Assembly: GCA_023953835.1 (NCBI GenBank)
Contig: JAMLJB010000001.1
Location: forward strand, 186,001 to 250,000
Direction of reading: 5' to 3'
Source: Rhizobiaceae bacterium
Lineage (GTDB): Bacteria; Pseudomonadota; Alphaproteobacteria; Rhizobiales; Rhizobiaceae
DNA: 64,000 nt
Shown piece by piece: positions 30,245-38,578 of the stretch. How positions within the stretch are numbered: the stretch's first letter is position 1; every line of letters starts with the position of its first letter. Position numbers and translations under genes: made by a program. Under the pieces are notes generated by a model. That model was not told the DNA's origin and did not search any database. It saw nothing but the letters and a program-made list of their open reading frames with translations.

Positions 30245-30550
30245 TCAATGGGTCCAAGGAACCTTGCGGTCATAGCGGAAATTGTCAGAGTAGGAAATTG
30301 GACGGCGCGTGGCGACCTTCGGTTCTTCAACCCGATAGGCTATGTTCTGTTTTTTGGCATACGCGACCGCTTCCTCCAACGTATCGAAGGTAAGTTTGAC
30401 CTGCCGTTTCATGTCGCCGGAGGACGTGTATCCCATCAGCGGATCGATCTTCAAAGGCTGTTCCGGATCAAATTCGAGAATCCAATAGCCGGTCTTGGCT
30501 TTGCCGGACTGCATGGCGGTCTTGGCCGGGCTGAAAATGCGGGCGGACAT
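30245..30550 (-). CDS. NDUFS4-type complex I accessory protein (ETC_C1_NDUFA4 family)
   Basis: 101 aa from the ATG at 30550, seven bases after GAAGG. It begins MSARIFSPAKTAMQSGKAKT and carries the conserved WILEFDPEQP and YAKKQNIAYRVEEP segments of the mitochondrial 18-kDa complex I subunit NDUFS4. In alphaproteobacteria the gene is usually located away from the nuo operon, as here between two tRNA genes. It likely stabilises NADH:quinone oxidoreductase. The reading frame stays open upstream to 30748, but that part is not conserved. Confidence 0.92.
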   Translation of the reverse strand: MSARIFSPAKTAMQSGKAKTGYWILEFDPEQPLKIDPLMGYTSSGDMKRQVKLTFDTLEEAVAYAKKQNIAYRVEEPKVATRRPISYSDNFRYDRKVPWTH

Positions 30551-30822
30551 TTCGATACCTTCTGTCGATTCCAAGAAACGCGCGATGCAAAGCTGCATAC
30601 TGCGAGTGAGCCATCCCTGCAAGCGATCGCATGCCTGCCCTGGGTGGGCGAGCACATACCTCGGACGATTCTTGCCCAATTTCGGGGATGGTCGAGCCCT
30701 TTTTCTGGTCGAGTTCAAACATACCAAACAGGTTCTAGCGCAATTCACACACTCTCGGATTGTCTTTTTCTAGAATGCCCCTTGCACCAAGGTCCCTGTT
30801 TCTTTAGGGGGTCGGGCTGCCT

Positions 30823-30899
30823 CGGAGTGTAGCGCAGCCTGGTAGCGCACCTGATTTGGGATCAGGGGGTCGCAGGTTCGAATCCTGCCACTCCGACCA
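30823..30899 (+). tRNA. tRNA-Pro(TGG)
   Basis: 77 nt including the encoded CCA. The acceptor stem CGGAGTG pairs with CACTCCG, the anticodon loop is TTTGGGA (anticodon TGG), and the T-arm is GCAGGTTCGAATCCTGC. It decodes CCN codons. Confidence 0.97.
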
Positions 30900-31044
30900 T
30901 AGTCAAATCAATTGGTTAGCGGAATCCGTGAAACTTTCTATGGGCTTTTGCCCAACGAAGGACTGGTTTTTGTTTGACCCTATGTCGGCATTCCTCCTTC
31001 CTGCACGTCCTTGGGACAGTCATGCAAATGAAGGATCGAACAAG

Positions 31045-31488
31045 ATGCCGAGCACCATCAAACTCCACCGCGTTCTGGCCACGCGCCCGGACAAGGTCTA
31101 CCGTGCGTTTCTTGAGGCTGACGCGCTTGCGAAATGGCTCCCGCCAAACGGCTTCCTGTGCACCGTGCATCATTTCGAGCCCAAAGCCGGCGGCACCTTC
31201 AGAATGTCGTTTCGAAACTTCACAACAGGCCAAAGCCACTCGTTTGGCGGCAGATATGTTGATCTGATCGAAAACGAGCGCCTCCAATACACGGACTCAT
31301 TCGACGATCCGAATATGCCGGGCGAAATGGAGGTGACAGTCAGCTTGAAGCAGATTTCCGTCGGCACGGAACTCAACATCACGCAGGCGGGCATTCCCGA
31401 TGCCATTCCCCCGGAAGCGTGCTATCTCGGATGGCAAGAGTCGCTTCGCAACCTTGCAACGCTGGTTGAGCCTGAAATCAATCAGTGA
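31045..31488 (+). CDS. SRPBCC / AHSA1-like domain protein
   Basis: 147 aa from the ATG at 31045, nine bases after AAGGA. The START-like (AHSA1) fold is indicated by KVYRAFLEADALAKWLPP near the N-terminus and a final amphipathic helix (EACYLGWQESLRNLATLVE). These proteins bind small hydrophobic ligands, or stimulate Hsp90 in the AHSA1 case; here no ligand can be inferred. It is a single gene after tRNA-Pro, convergent with an SDR gene. Confidence 0.85.
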   Translation: MPSTIKLHRVLATRPDKVYRAFLEADALAKWLPPNGFLCTVHHFEPKAGGTFRMSFRNFTTGQSHSFGGRYVDLIENERLQYTDSFDDPNMPGEMEVTVSLKQISVGTELNITQAGIPDAIPPEACYLGWQESLRNLATLVEPEINQ

Positions 31489-31540
31489 ACCATCAGACAT
31501 ACTGAGTGTCCGGCCATCGGCATATGGGGTGGGCCGAACC

Positions 31541-32314
31541 CTAGAATTTCACTGTCATTCCGCCGTCCACAACGAGGACGTGCCCCGTCACAAACGACCC
31601 TGCTTCGCTTGCGAGGAAGAGCGCGGCAGGGGCAATTTCCTCCGGCCTGCCCCACCGCTGTAGCGCAACGCGCCTGCGCGCAAATTCAACCATTTCGGCG
31701 CTACCGGCGAGTTCAGCATTCGTTTCCGTGGCAAACATGCCGGGCGCGATGGCGTTGCTGGTTATGCCAAAGGGGCCATACTCGACCGCTAACGCCCTCA
31801 TGAGGCCGGTCAGGCCTTGCTTGGCCACCGGATAAACCGCGTCGTCGGGCATCGTCTGGTGTCCAAGTATGGAAGTCACTGCGATCAACCGGCCATAGCC
31901 GCGCCGCTTCATCATCTCCGCGGCGTCACGGGACAGCGAAATTGCCGCAAGCAGGTCGGTCTGGATGAGTTTCAACACATCATCGTCGGTAAAGGCAGCA
32001 AGCGGACGTCGATCCCTCGCCCCGACATTGTTGACGAGGATGTCCAATCGGCCATGCTGTTTCTGGATCTGGGCGAGCGCCGCTTTTCTGCTCTCGGCAT
32101 CGCTCACATCGAATGCGAGAAACTGCGGTGGCGCCTTCGCATCGCGACCCAGTTCACGGGCCGCCCGCTCCAATGTCGAAGCGTCCCGGCCTGTAATGAT
32201 AACTTGCGCACCGAACTCGGCGAACACCTTGGCAATCTCATAGCCAAGTCCGCGCCCGCCACCAGTTATAAGGGCGACCCTGTTTTCTAGACCGAGCTTC
32301 TCTTTGACCGACAC
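31541..32314 (-). CDS. short-chain dehydrogenase/reductase (classical SDR)
   Basis: 257 aa with the cofactor motif TGGGRGLG near residue 17, NNVGARD in the middle, a catalytic serine in TSILG and the active-site YPVAK. The C-terminus ends with a hydrophobic DGGMTVKF tail. It most likely acts on a sugar acid, hydroxy acid or related alcohol; gluconate 5-dehydrogenases have a similar layout. The start appears to be a GTG. It lies downstream of the GntR-family gene on the same strand, separated by about 350 bp. Confidence 0.85.
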   Translation of the reverse strand: MSVKEKLGLENRVALITGGGRGLGYEIAKVFAEFGAQVIITGRDASTLERAARELGRDAKAPPQFLAFDVSDAESRKAALAQIQKQHGRLDILVNNVGARDRRPLAAFTDDDVLKLIQTDLLAAISLSRDAAEMMKRRGYGRLIAVTSILGHQTMPDDAVYPVAKQGLTGLMRALAVEYGPFGITSNAIAPGMFATETNAELAGSAEMVEFARRRVALQRWGRPEEIAPAALFLASEAGSFVTGHVLVVDGGMTVKF

Positions 32315-32661
32315 ACGTCACCTCGCATTGCGCTGACCATCCTCCATATCCCATCTGCACGCGGATTTTGAGCCTTGCCGCAATCGAAAGTCAGCAACTC
32401 CAGCCGTTATAACAACGTAGACATAACGAAAGCTTCTCGTCCGCCTGCTTGGCATTCTTCGCGGTCGGCAAGGTTCATACGCTAGCCGGTTTCGAAATCA
32501 CCTCTTTGCGGCGGCGCGACCGGCACAAACAATGTGCGGTCCGGCTTGATGTCCAGCAAGGGCGGCACGGCAGGCGTGCGGCAGCGCTCAGTCGCTATAT
32601 TCATCCTGATATCTCGAAATCACATTTGCTGAGACGCTCGGGACTTGCCCCGCTTGTTCGT
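32315..32661. other. 347-bp intergenic region with no gene seen
   Basis: Non-coding between the SDR start and the end of the GntR gene. The open frames across it are short, differ in composition from neighbouring genes and have no motif. It presumably holds the SDR promoter, but no clear -35/-10 pair or repeat was recognised. Confidence 0.6.
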
Positions 32662-33375
32662 CTATGGCAGCAGAACGTCGCGCAGCTTCGGTCCTTCCCG
32701 GAACCGCAGGTCCAGGTCGGCTTCAATATGGTTGATATGCGCCACGATCAGGCTGCTCGCCTTGTCGGTATCTGACGCTTCGATCGCGGCTACGATCTCA
32801 GCATGCTCGTTGTGGCCACACGCCGAGGCACCCGAACGGCCATAAAGTGCGATGACGAGCGAAGATCGCGCGACAAGCTCCTCCATGAATTTTTGCAGGA
32901 TCGCGTTTCCGGCAACGGAGGCGAGCAGCAGATGAAAGTCTCCCGATGCCTTGATTTCCGCGCGCCGCGCTTCCGGGCCGTGCGCCGCGACGAGGCTTCC
33001 CTCCGACTGTAACTGAAGCTGGAAGGCGGCGAGATGATGCAGTTCCAGCCGCTTGCAGACTTCGACAACGATTCCAGGTTCGATGAGACGGCGCGAAGCG
33101 AAGACCTGACGGGCTTCTTCTGGAGACGGGTTGGCGACAAAGGCCCCCCGGTTGCGCTCGGTGTGTACCAGGCCTTCGAAAGTCAGCATTTGAAGAGCGG
33201 CGCGCGCGACGGTGCGGCTCACGTCGAAAATCGACCCGACTTCCTGCTCGGACAGCTTGGTGCCGGGCGCGAGACGACGGTCTATGATCGCGAGCCTGAG
33301 CTGGTCCCGAATGGAACTTGCCCGATCATCCGCTTTCTGCTCACCCGCTCGGGTCGATGCCTGCGCCAAATCCAA
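32662..33375 (-). CDS. GntR-family transcriptional regulator (FCD/FadR subfamily)
   Basis: 237 aa. A winged helix at residues 20-85 reads IIDRRLAPGTKLSEQEVGSI and then VSRTVARAAL; the C-terminal all-helical FCD ligand domain follows (FASRRLIEPGIVVEV, then DFHLLLASVAGN, then HAEIVAAIEASD), with conserved Asp/His metal or ligand residues. The start is a TTG with AAGGT upstream. It diverges from the ABC transporter operon across 254 bp that contain two palindromes with the GntR operator geometry, so it probably controls that operon in response to its substrate. Confidence 0.9.
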   Translation of the reverse strand: MDLAQASTRAGEQKADDRASSIRDQLRLAIIDRRLAPGTKLSEQEVGSIFDVSRTVARAALQMLTFEGLVHTERNRGAFVANPSPEEARQVFASRRLIEPGIVVEVCKRLELHHLAAFQLQLQSEGSLVAAHGPEARRAEIKASGDFHLLLASVAGNAILQKFMEELVARSSLVIALYGRSGASACGHNEHAEIVAAIEASDTDKASSLIVAHINHIEADLDLRFREGPKLRDVLLP

Positions 33376-33448
33376 GATGTTTTACCTTTTTTGCCTGCAT
33401 AGCCGACAAGCACCCGGTCTGGCGAGTGCCAAAACAGGAAGCCATCCA

Positions 33449-33484
33449 GATTGCATACAATCGCGCAAGTGATTGGCAACAATC
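33449..33484. promoter_or_regulatory. two palindromic operators (GATTG-N4-CAATC) between GntR gene and ABC operon
   Basis: The same 14-bp palindrome occurs at 33449-33462 (GATTG CATA CAATC) and 33471-33484 (GATTG GCAA CAATC), with starts 22 bp apart, two helical turns. The first contains TTGCATACAA, one base from the FadR-like TTGTATACAA operator shape. Immediately after the second comes GCACA-T5-TGTGC. This is strong evidence for cooperative binding of a dimeric GntR-type regulator. Confidence 0.75.
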
Positions 33485-33629
33485 GCACATTTTTTGTGCA
33501 ACATGACGCTTTGCTCTCATTGGAGGCACAAGCGGCGTGAATGATCTTCTTTCAATATTTCAACAACTTGGACGGGAAACGCACAACTGGCACGCGTGAT
33601 GCATGGTGGAAAGCACCAAGGAGTGCTGG

Positions 33630-34718
33630 ATGACAAAGGCTGCCGAGATCGACATCGCTTCCGTTTCCAAGGTCTACGGCAACTTCACGGCTGTTCACGA
33701 CATCAGCCTCAAGATACCTGCGGGCACCTATTGCTGCCTTCTTGGCCCGTCGGGCTGCGGCAAGACCTCGACGCTGCGCATGATTGCCGGACACGAAAGC
33801 ATTTCCTCCGGAGACATACGCCTCGGAAACACCATCATCACGGACCTGCCGCCGGCAAAGCGCGGCACCGCGATGATGTTCCAGTCCTACGCGCTGTTCC
33901 CTCACCTCGATCTGGTCGACAATGTTGCCTTCTCGATGAAAATGAAGGGTGTCGAGAAGGCCGATCGCCGCGCGAAAGCGCTGGAAATGCTGAAGCTGAT
34001 GCAAATGGAACCCTACGCGATGCGACGGCCCGCGCAGCTTTCCGGCGGCCAGCAGCAAAGGGTGGCGCTGGCCCGCGCATTGATCACCGATCCCGAGGCA
34101 TTGCTGCTCGACGAACCGCTGTCCGCGCTCGACCCGTTTCTCAAGATCCGCATGCGGGCCGAGCTGAAAAAGCTCCAGCAGAACCTCGGCATCACCTTCG
34201 TCCATGTCACGCACAGCCAGGAAGAGGCGATGGCGCTGGCTGACCTCATCGTCGTGATGAATGACGGGCGCATCGAACAGGCTGCACCTCCCCGCACTGT
34301 ATTCGAGACGCCGGCAACGGCATTCGTCGCGCGCTTCATGGGCGATCACAACGTTGTTTCCGGCAGGGTCACCGCCAACAGGAAAGGCTCGGTGCAGTTC
34401 GAAGTCCCCGGAGGTGGCAAGTTCCTCGCCACGGGCGAGGAGCGGCCAGTCGGCTCAGAGATCGATGTCGCCATCCGCACCGATCATGTTCGCATCGGCG
34501 AAAACATAAAGGCAGGGCTCGGCTTCAACGGCGTCGTGTCGAACATCGAGTATCGCGGCTCCTCCGTCAAAATGATCGTGGCCGGGGCCGGTTTCGACGA
34601 CTTCACCGTTATCGCTGACGACAAGGACTTCTTCGACCGGTCAATAAAAACGGGAGACGCCCTGCCGCTTGCCTGGGACCCGCAGGACGCAATCGTGCTC
34701 GCACGCCTCGACGCTTGA
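33630..34718 (+). CDS. ABC transporter ATP-binding protein (PotA-like, with TOBE domain)
   Basis: 362 aa from the ATG at 33630, six bases after AAGGAG. Walker A is GPSGCGKT, the signature [15 protein letters not shown], Walker B LLLDEPLSALD, followed by a C-terminal TOBE regulatory domain. It matches the POT (polyamine/opine/Fe) group. First gene of an operon continuing with a binding protein, two permeases, a racemase and an acetyltransferase; the next gene begins 30 bp on. Confidence 0.94.
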   Translation: MTKAAEIDIASVSKVYGNFTAVHDISLKIPAGTYCCLLGPSGCGKTSTLRMIAGHESISSGDIRLGNTIITDLPPAKRGTAMMFQSYALFPHLDLVDNVAFSMKMKGVEKADRRAKALEMLKLMQMEPYAMRRPAQLSGGQQQRVALARALITDPEALLLDEPLSALDPFLKIRMRAELKKLQQNLGITFVHVTHSQEEAMALADLIVVMNDGRIEQAAPPRTVFETPATAFVARFMGDHNVVSGRVTANRKGSVQFEVPGGGKFLATGEERPVGSEIDVAIRTDHVRIGENIKAGLGFNGVVSNIEYRGSSVKMIVAGAGFDDFTVIADDKDFFDRSIKTGDALPLAWDPQDAIVLARLDA

Positions 34719-34748
34719 ACAGAAACCACAAGAACAGGGAACAAAGCC

Positions 34749-36029
34749 ATGAAAACTGAAACAAAGGGACTTTCCCGGCGCTCACTGTTGAAAGCGGGCG
34801 CTGCAACTGCCGGTCTGGCCGCTGGTTCCGGCATGATTACAGGATTTCCGACAATATGGGCGCAGTCGAACATAATGCTGCGCCAGTTCGGAACGGGCGT
34901 GTCGAACATCAATGCGATCGCCGAACAGTGCAAGAAGGACCTCGGCATCACGCTTGAAATGACCGCGACGGACTCCGACGCAGCCGCGCAGCGCGCCGTC
35001 ACACAGCCCGACAGCTATGACGTTGCCGATATCGAATACTGGATCTGCAAGAAAGTGTTCCCAAGCGGCGTTCTACAGCCGATGGACACCTCGAAGCTCA
35101 AATATTTCGACAAGGTGGTTCCGCTGTTCATCAACGGCAAGCTGACGCCGGACTCAGTCATCGCGCAGGGCACGGCGCCGCACACGGTCGGATTTGTCGA
35201 GGCACAGGATTCCAAGACCTTCGCAAAAGAGCCGACTCAGTGGTTCACGATGATGCCGACGATCTACAATGCCGACACGCTCGGTATTCGCCCGGATCTC
35301 GTGGGCCGAGAAATCACGACATGGGCCGATATCATGGACCCGGCGTTCAAGGGCAAGACCTCCATCCTCAATATTCCGTCCATCGGCATCATGGACGCCG
35401 CAATGATCATGGAAGCGATGGGCAACATCAAATATGCCGACAAGGGCAACATGACCACGGACGAGATCGACAAGACGATCGAGTTCCTGATCAAGGCCAA
35501 GCAGGACGGCCAGTTCCGCGCGTTCTGGAAATCGTTCGACGAGAGTGTCAATCTCATGGCGTCGGGCGAAGTGGTCATTCAGTCGATGTGGTCACCTGCG
35601 GTCGCTGCGGTCCGCGCCAAGGGCATTGCATGCAAATATCAGCCGCTCAAGGAAGGCTATCGCGCATGGGGCGGCGGTCTCGGCCTCGCATCGCATCTGT
35701 CCGGCGCACAGCTCGATGCCGCCTATGAATATATCAACTGGTACACCTCCGGCTGGGTTGGCGGCTATCTCAACCGTCAGGGCTACTATTCGGCCTGCAT
35801 GGAAACCGCGAAAGGCTTCATGAGCGAAGACGAATGGGGCTACTGGATCGAGGGCAAACCAGCACAGGGCGATATTCTCTCGCCGGAAGGCAAGGTCATG
35901 GAGAAGGCCGGTGCTGTACGCGACGGCGGCTCCTTCAACGAGCGCATGGGCAAGGTAGCGTGCTGGAATTCGGTCATGGACGAGGATCGCTACATGGTCA
36001 AACGCTGGAACGAATTTATCGCCGCCTGA
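34749..36029 (+). CDS. Tat-exported ABC transporter substrate-binding protein (PotD-like)
   Basis: 426 aa with a twin-arginine signal peptide (SRRSLLKAG at residues 9-17, AWAQ-like cleavage near 40). The mature domain is a family 1/8 solute-binding protein. Being Tat-exported it folds in the cytoplasm before export. It resembles polyamine- and opine-type binding proteins, but the ligand is not known. The adjacent racemase suggests a chiral nitrogen compound. A hairpin follows its stop codon. Confidence 0.88.
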   Translation: MKTETKGLSRRSLLKAGAATAGLAAGSGMITGFPTIWAQSNIMLRQFGTGVSNINAIAEQCKKDLGITLEMTATDSDAAAQRAVTQPDSYDVADIEYWICKKVFPSGVLQPMDTSKLKYFDKVVPLFINGKLTPDSVIAQGTAPHTVGFVEAQDSKTFAKEPTQWFTMMPTIYNADTLGIRPDLVGREITTWADIMDPAFKGKTSILNIPSIGIMDAAMIMEAMGNIKYADKGNMTTDEIDKTIEFLIKAKQDGQFRAFWKSFDESVNLMASGEVVIQSMWSPAVAAVRAKGIACKYQPLKEGYRAWGGGLGLASHLSGAQLDAAYEYINWYTSGWVGGYLNRQGYYSACMETAKGFMSEDEWGYWIEGKPAQGDILSPEGKVMEKAGAVRDGGSFNERMGKVACWNSVMDEDRYMVKRWNEFIAA

Positions 36030-36046
36030 CGCGCATTCGAGTTACT

Positions 36047-36077
36047 GTGCCGGCGCTCGTTTCTGGGGTGCCGGCAC
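36047..36077 (+). promoter_or_regulatory. intercistronic hairpin after the PotD-like gene
   Basis: GTGCCGGC, 15-base loop, GCCGGCAC (perfect 8-bp stem), located 17 bp after the binding-protein stop and 32 bp before the permease start, with no U-tract. It is placed like the hairpin after aapJ and probably stabilises the binding-protein message. Confidence 0.6.
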
Positions 36078-36108
36078 GCTCCAACACCTCGCGGGAACCG
36101 ATCCGTCC

Positions 36109-37011
36109 ATGACGATTGTCATTCCAGATACGAATGTCGTGAAGCCCGCGCGCTCGTGGCTGAAACTCAGCGGCATGGCTTCCTATCTGCAGGCGCTGCC
36201 GTTGACTCTCATCCTCGGCTTCTTTCTGCTCTTGCCGATCCTGATGATCGCCGTCGTATCCTTCTGGGACTACGATTTCGCGCGCATGTATCCCGATTTC
36301 ACGCTCATGAACTATTCGGATACGCTTGGATCGTGGGTCACGTGGAAGACCTATCTCAATACGCTGAGATATGCGCTGATCGTGTGGGCCATAACCTTGT
36401 TCATCGGTTTCTGGGTGGCCTATTTTCTTGCGTTTCATATACGCTCGACGGCCATGCAGATGGTGCTGTTCCTTGTGTGCACGGTGCCGTTCCTGACATC
36501 GAACATCATTCGCATGATCTCCTGGATTCCAGTGCTGGGCCGCAACGGTCTGGTCAACACGGCGCTGGTCAAGGCAGGGATCGTTCCCCAACCCATCGAG
36601 TGGCTGCTCTATTCGGATTTCGCGGTCGTGCTGGCGATGGTGCATCTCTATACGCTGTTCATGGTCACGCCGATCTTCAACACGCTGATGCGCATTGACA
36701 GGTCGCTGGTTGAAGCCGCACGGGATGCGGGAGCGTCAGGCTGGCAAATACTCTGGAACGTCATCATCCCGCTCGCCAAACCCGGCATGGCGATCGGCAC
36801 GATCTTCGTCGTTACCCTCGTCATGGCGGATTTCTCAACCGTTCAGGTCATGTCCGGCGGACAGAGCGCATCGGTCGCGCTGATGATGAAGAACCAGATG
36901 TCGTTGCTGCAATACCCCGCTGCTGCGGCCAACGCCGTTGTGCTGCTCGTTCTGGTTCTGCTGATGGTCGCGGGCATCCTGCGGATCGTTGATATACGCA
37001 AGGAACTCTAG
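36109..37011 (+). CDS. ABC transporter permease (PotB-like)
   Basis: 300 aa with about six transmembrane helices and the coupling loop EAARDAGASGWQILWNVIIPLAKPG near the C-terminus that contacts the ATPase. It forms the channel with the next gene, which begins 2 bp after its stop. Typical size for the family. Confidence 0.92.
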   Translation: MTIVIPDTNVVKPARSWLKLSGMASYLQALPLTLILGFFLLLPILMIAVVSFWDYDFARMYPDFTLMNYSDTLGSWVTWKTYLNTLRYALIVWAITLFIGFWVAYFLAFHIRSTAMQMVLFLVCTVPFLTSNIIRMISWIPVLGRNGLVNTALVKAGIVPQPIEWLLYSDFAVVLAMVHLYTLFMVTPIFNTLMRIDRSLVEAARDAGASGWQILWNVIIPLAKPGMAIGTIFVVTLVMADFSTVQVMSGGQSASVALMMKNQMSLLQYPAAAANAVVLLVLVLLMVAGILRIVDIRKEL

Positions 37012-37013
37012 AC

Positions 37014-37832
37014 ATGCGCGATGAAGGCCGTAGCCTCGAATTCTACATCCTGGCGATGTTCTTCGCGCTTTTCGTGCTGTTCCTCTACGGCCCGCTTTCG
37101 GCGATCCTGATCCTGTCGTTTCAAGGGCCGGATGGGGGCCTGACCTTCCCACTGAATGGTGTTTCGCTGCACTGGTTTGCCAACCTCTTTGAAACGCAGG
37201 CCGTCGGCGATTTCGGAGGCAGCTTCCGACGTTCTTTCATTCTTGGGCTGATGGTGATGGTAGTGACCGTGCTGGTATCCCTGCTGGCCGGCCTGTCATT
37301 CAGGCGCAAATATCGTGGGGCAACCCCGCTATTCTATCTGGCCATCGCGAGCCTCGTGGTGCCCTCGATCATCATTTCGCTCGGCATAGGCGTGCTGTTC
37401 CAGCAGATCGGCGTCCAGCCTGCCTGGTACAGCTCTGCATTTGGCGCACATCTGACATGGACGCTTCCCTTCGGCGTGCTCATCATGTTTGCGGTCTTCA
37501 ACCGCTTTTCGCCCTCTTACGAGGAGGCTGCGCGCGACCTTGGTGCCACGCCTTGGCAAACCTTCTGTCACGTCCTGTTGCCGATGATTGCACCTTCGCT
37601 GATCGGAGTCGGCCTGTTCGGCTTCACATTGTCCTACGATGAATTCGCCCGCACACTGATGACGTCGGGCACCTACAACACGCTTCCGCTCGAAATCTAC
37701 GGGATGACCACCAACGTCACGACGCCCGTGCTCTATGCGCTCGGCACGGTGACGACGCTGTTCTCGTTTCTTGTCATCGCGGGCACGCTCGGGACGATCT
37801 TTTATCTGGGACGTCGCCGCGCGCGCGCCTGA
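37014..37832 (+). CDS. ABC transporter permease (PotC-like)
   Basis: 272 aa with six helices and the coupling loop EEAARDLGATPWQTFCHVLLP. It is the second half of the permease heterodimer, translated directly after the first permease and 12 bp before the racemase gene, so all these genes are one operon. Confidence 0.92.
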   Translation: MRDEGRSLEFYILAMFFALFVLFLYGPLSAILILSFQGPDGGLTFPLNGVSLHWFANLFETQAVGDFGGSFRRSFILGLMVMVVTVLVSLLAGLSFRRKYRGATPLFYLAIASLVVPSIIISLGIGVLFQQIGVQPAWYSSAFGAHLTWTLPFGVLIMFAVFNRFSPSYEEAARDLGATPWQTFCHVLLPMIAPSLIGVGLFGFTLSYDEFARTLMTSGTYNTLPLEIYGMTTNVTTPVLYALGTVTTLFSFLVIAGTLGTIFYLGRRRARA

Positions 37833-37844
37833 AACGGGAACCCA

Positions 37845-38573
37845 ATGCGCATCCTTGTCGTCAATCCGAATACGACCGCCTCGATGACCGCAACGATTTC
37901 GGAAGCAGCGCGCGAAGCGGCGTCCGCCGGTACGGAGATCGTCGCCGTAACCTCACGCATGGGACCAGCCTCCATTGAAGGATATTATGACGAAGCCCTC
38001 GCCGTGCCTGGCATGCTGGCGGAAGTCGTAGCAGCCGGCGATGCCATAGATGCCGTCGTTATTGCGTGTTTCGACGATACGGGCCTTGATGCGGCGCGCG
38101 CGCTTGCCGATGTGCCGGTGCTGGGAATCTGCGAGGCGGCATTGTCTCTGGCAGGATTCATCGCCGCGAGAATGTCGGTTGTCACGACGATGGACCGCTC
38201 GAGGGTGCCAATCGAGAATCTTGTTCACCGCTATGGATTCTCCGGACGTGCAAAGGTCCGTTCGGCGGACATTGCCGTGCTTTCGCTGGAGGACCCCGCC
38301 TCCGGTGCGCGTGACAAGTTGCGCCGGGAAATCGGCACCGCGATTGCCGAGGATAGAGCCGAGGCAATTGTGCTGGGCTGCGCGGGCATGGCCGATCTGG
38401 TGCGTTCGCTGCGTCAGGAATTTGGTCTGCCCGTTGTCGACGGAGTGGCAGCAGCGGTAAAACAGGCGGAAGCGCTGGTTTCGCTTGGCCTGAACACATC
38501 GAAGCGCGGGGCCTACGCGACGCCAATCCGCAAGCCCGTGATCGGGATGCCGGAATATTTCGCGCGGAGCTAG
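37845..38573 (+). CDS. Asp/Glu/hydantoin racemase family protein
   Basis: 242 aa with the family opening ILVVNPNTT and the two catalytic cysteines C75 (ACFDDTG) and C179 (LGCAGMADL), one on each domain, as required for two-base racemisation. Hydantoin racemases and aspartate racemases share this fold. Encoded with a complete importer, it probably racemises the imported compound or a breakdown product. Hydantoinase/carbamoylase genes are absent from the operon. Confidence 0.88.
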   Translation: MRILVVNPNTTASMTATISEAAREAASAGTEIVAVTSRMGPASIEGYYDEALAVPGMLAEVVAAGDAIDAVVIACFDDTGLDAARALADVPVLGICEAALSLAGFIAARMSVVTTMDRSRVPIENLVHRYGFSGRAKVRSADIAVLSLEDPASGARDKLRREIGTAIAEDRAEAIVLGCAGMADLVRSLRQEFGLPVVDGVAAAVKQAEALVSLGLNTSKRGAYATPIRKPVIGMPEYFARS

Positions 38574-38578
38574 GATCC

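Noticed and set aside
30823..30899. tRNA-Pro as an integration site for the accessory-looking region to the right
   Set aside because: No integrase gene and no second copy of the tRNA 3' end were found anywhere in the window.
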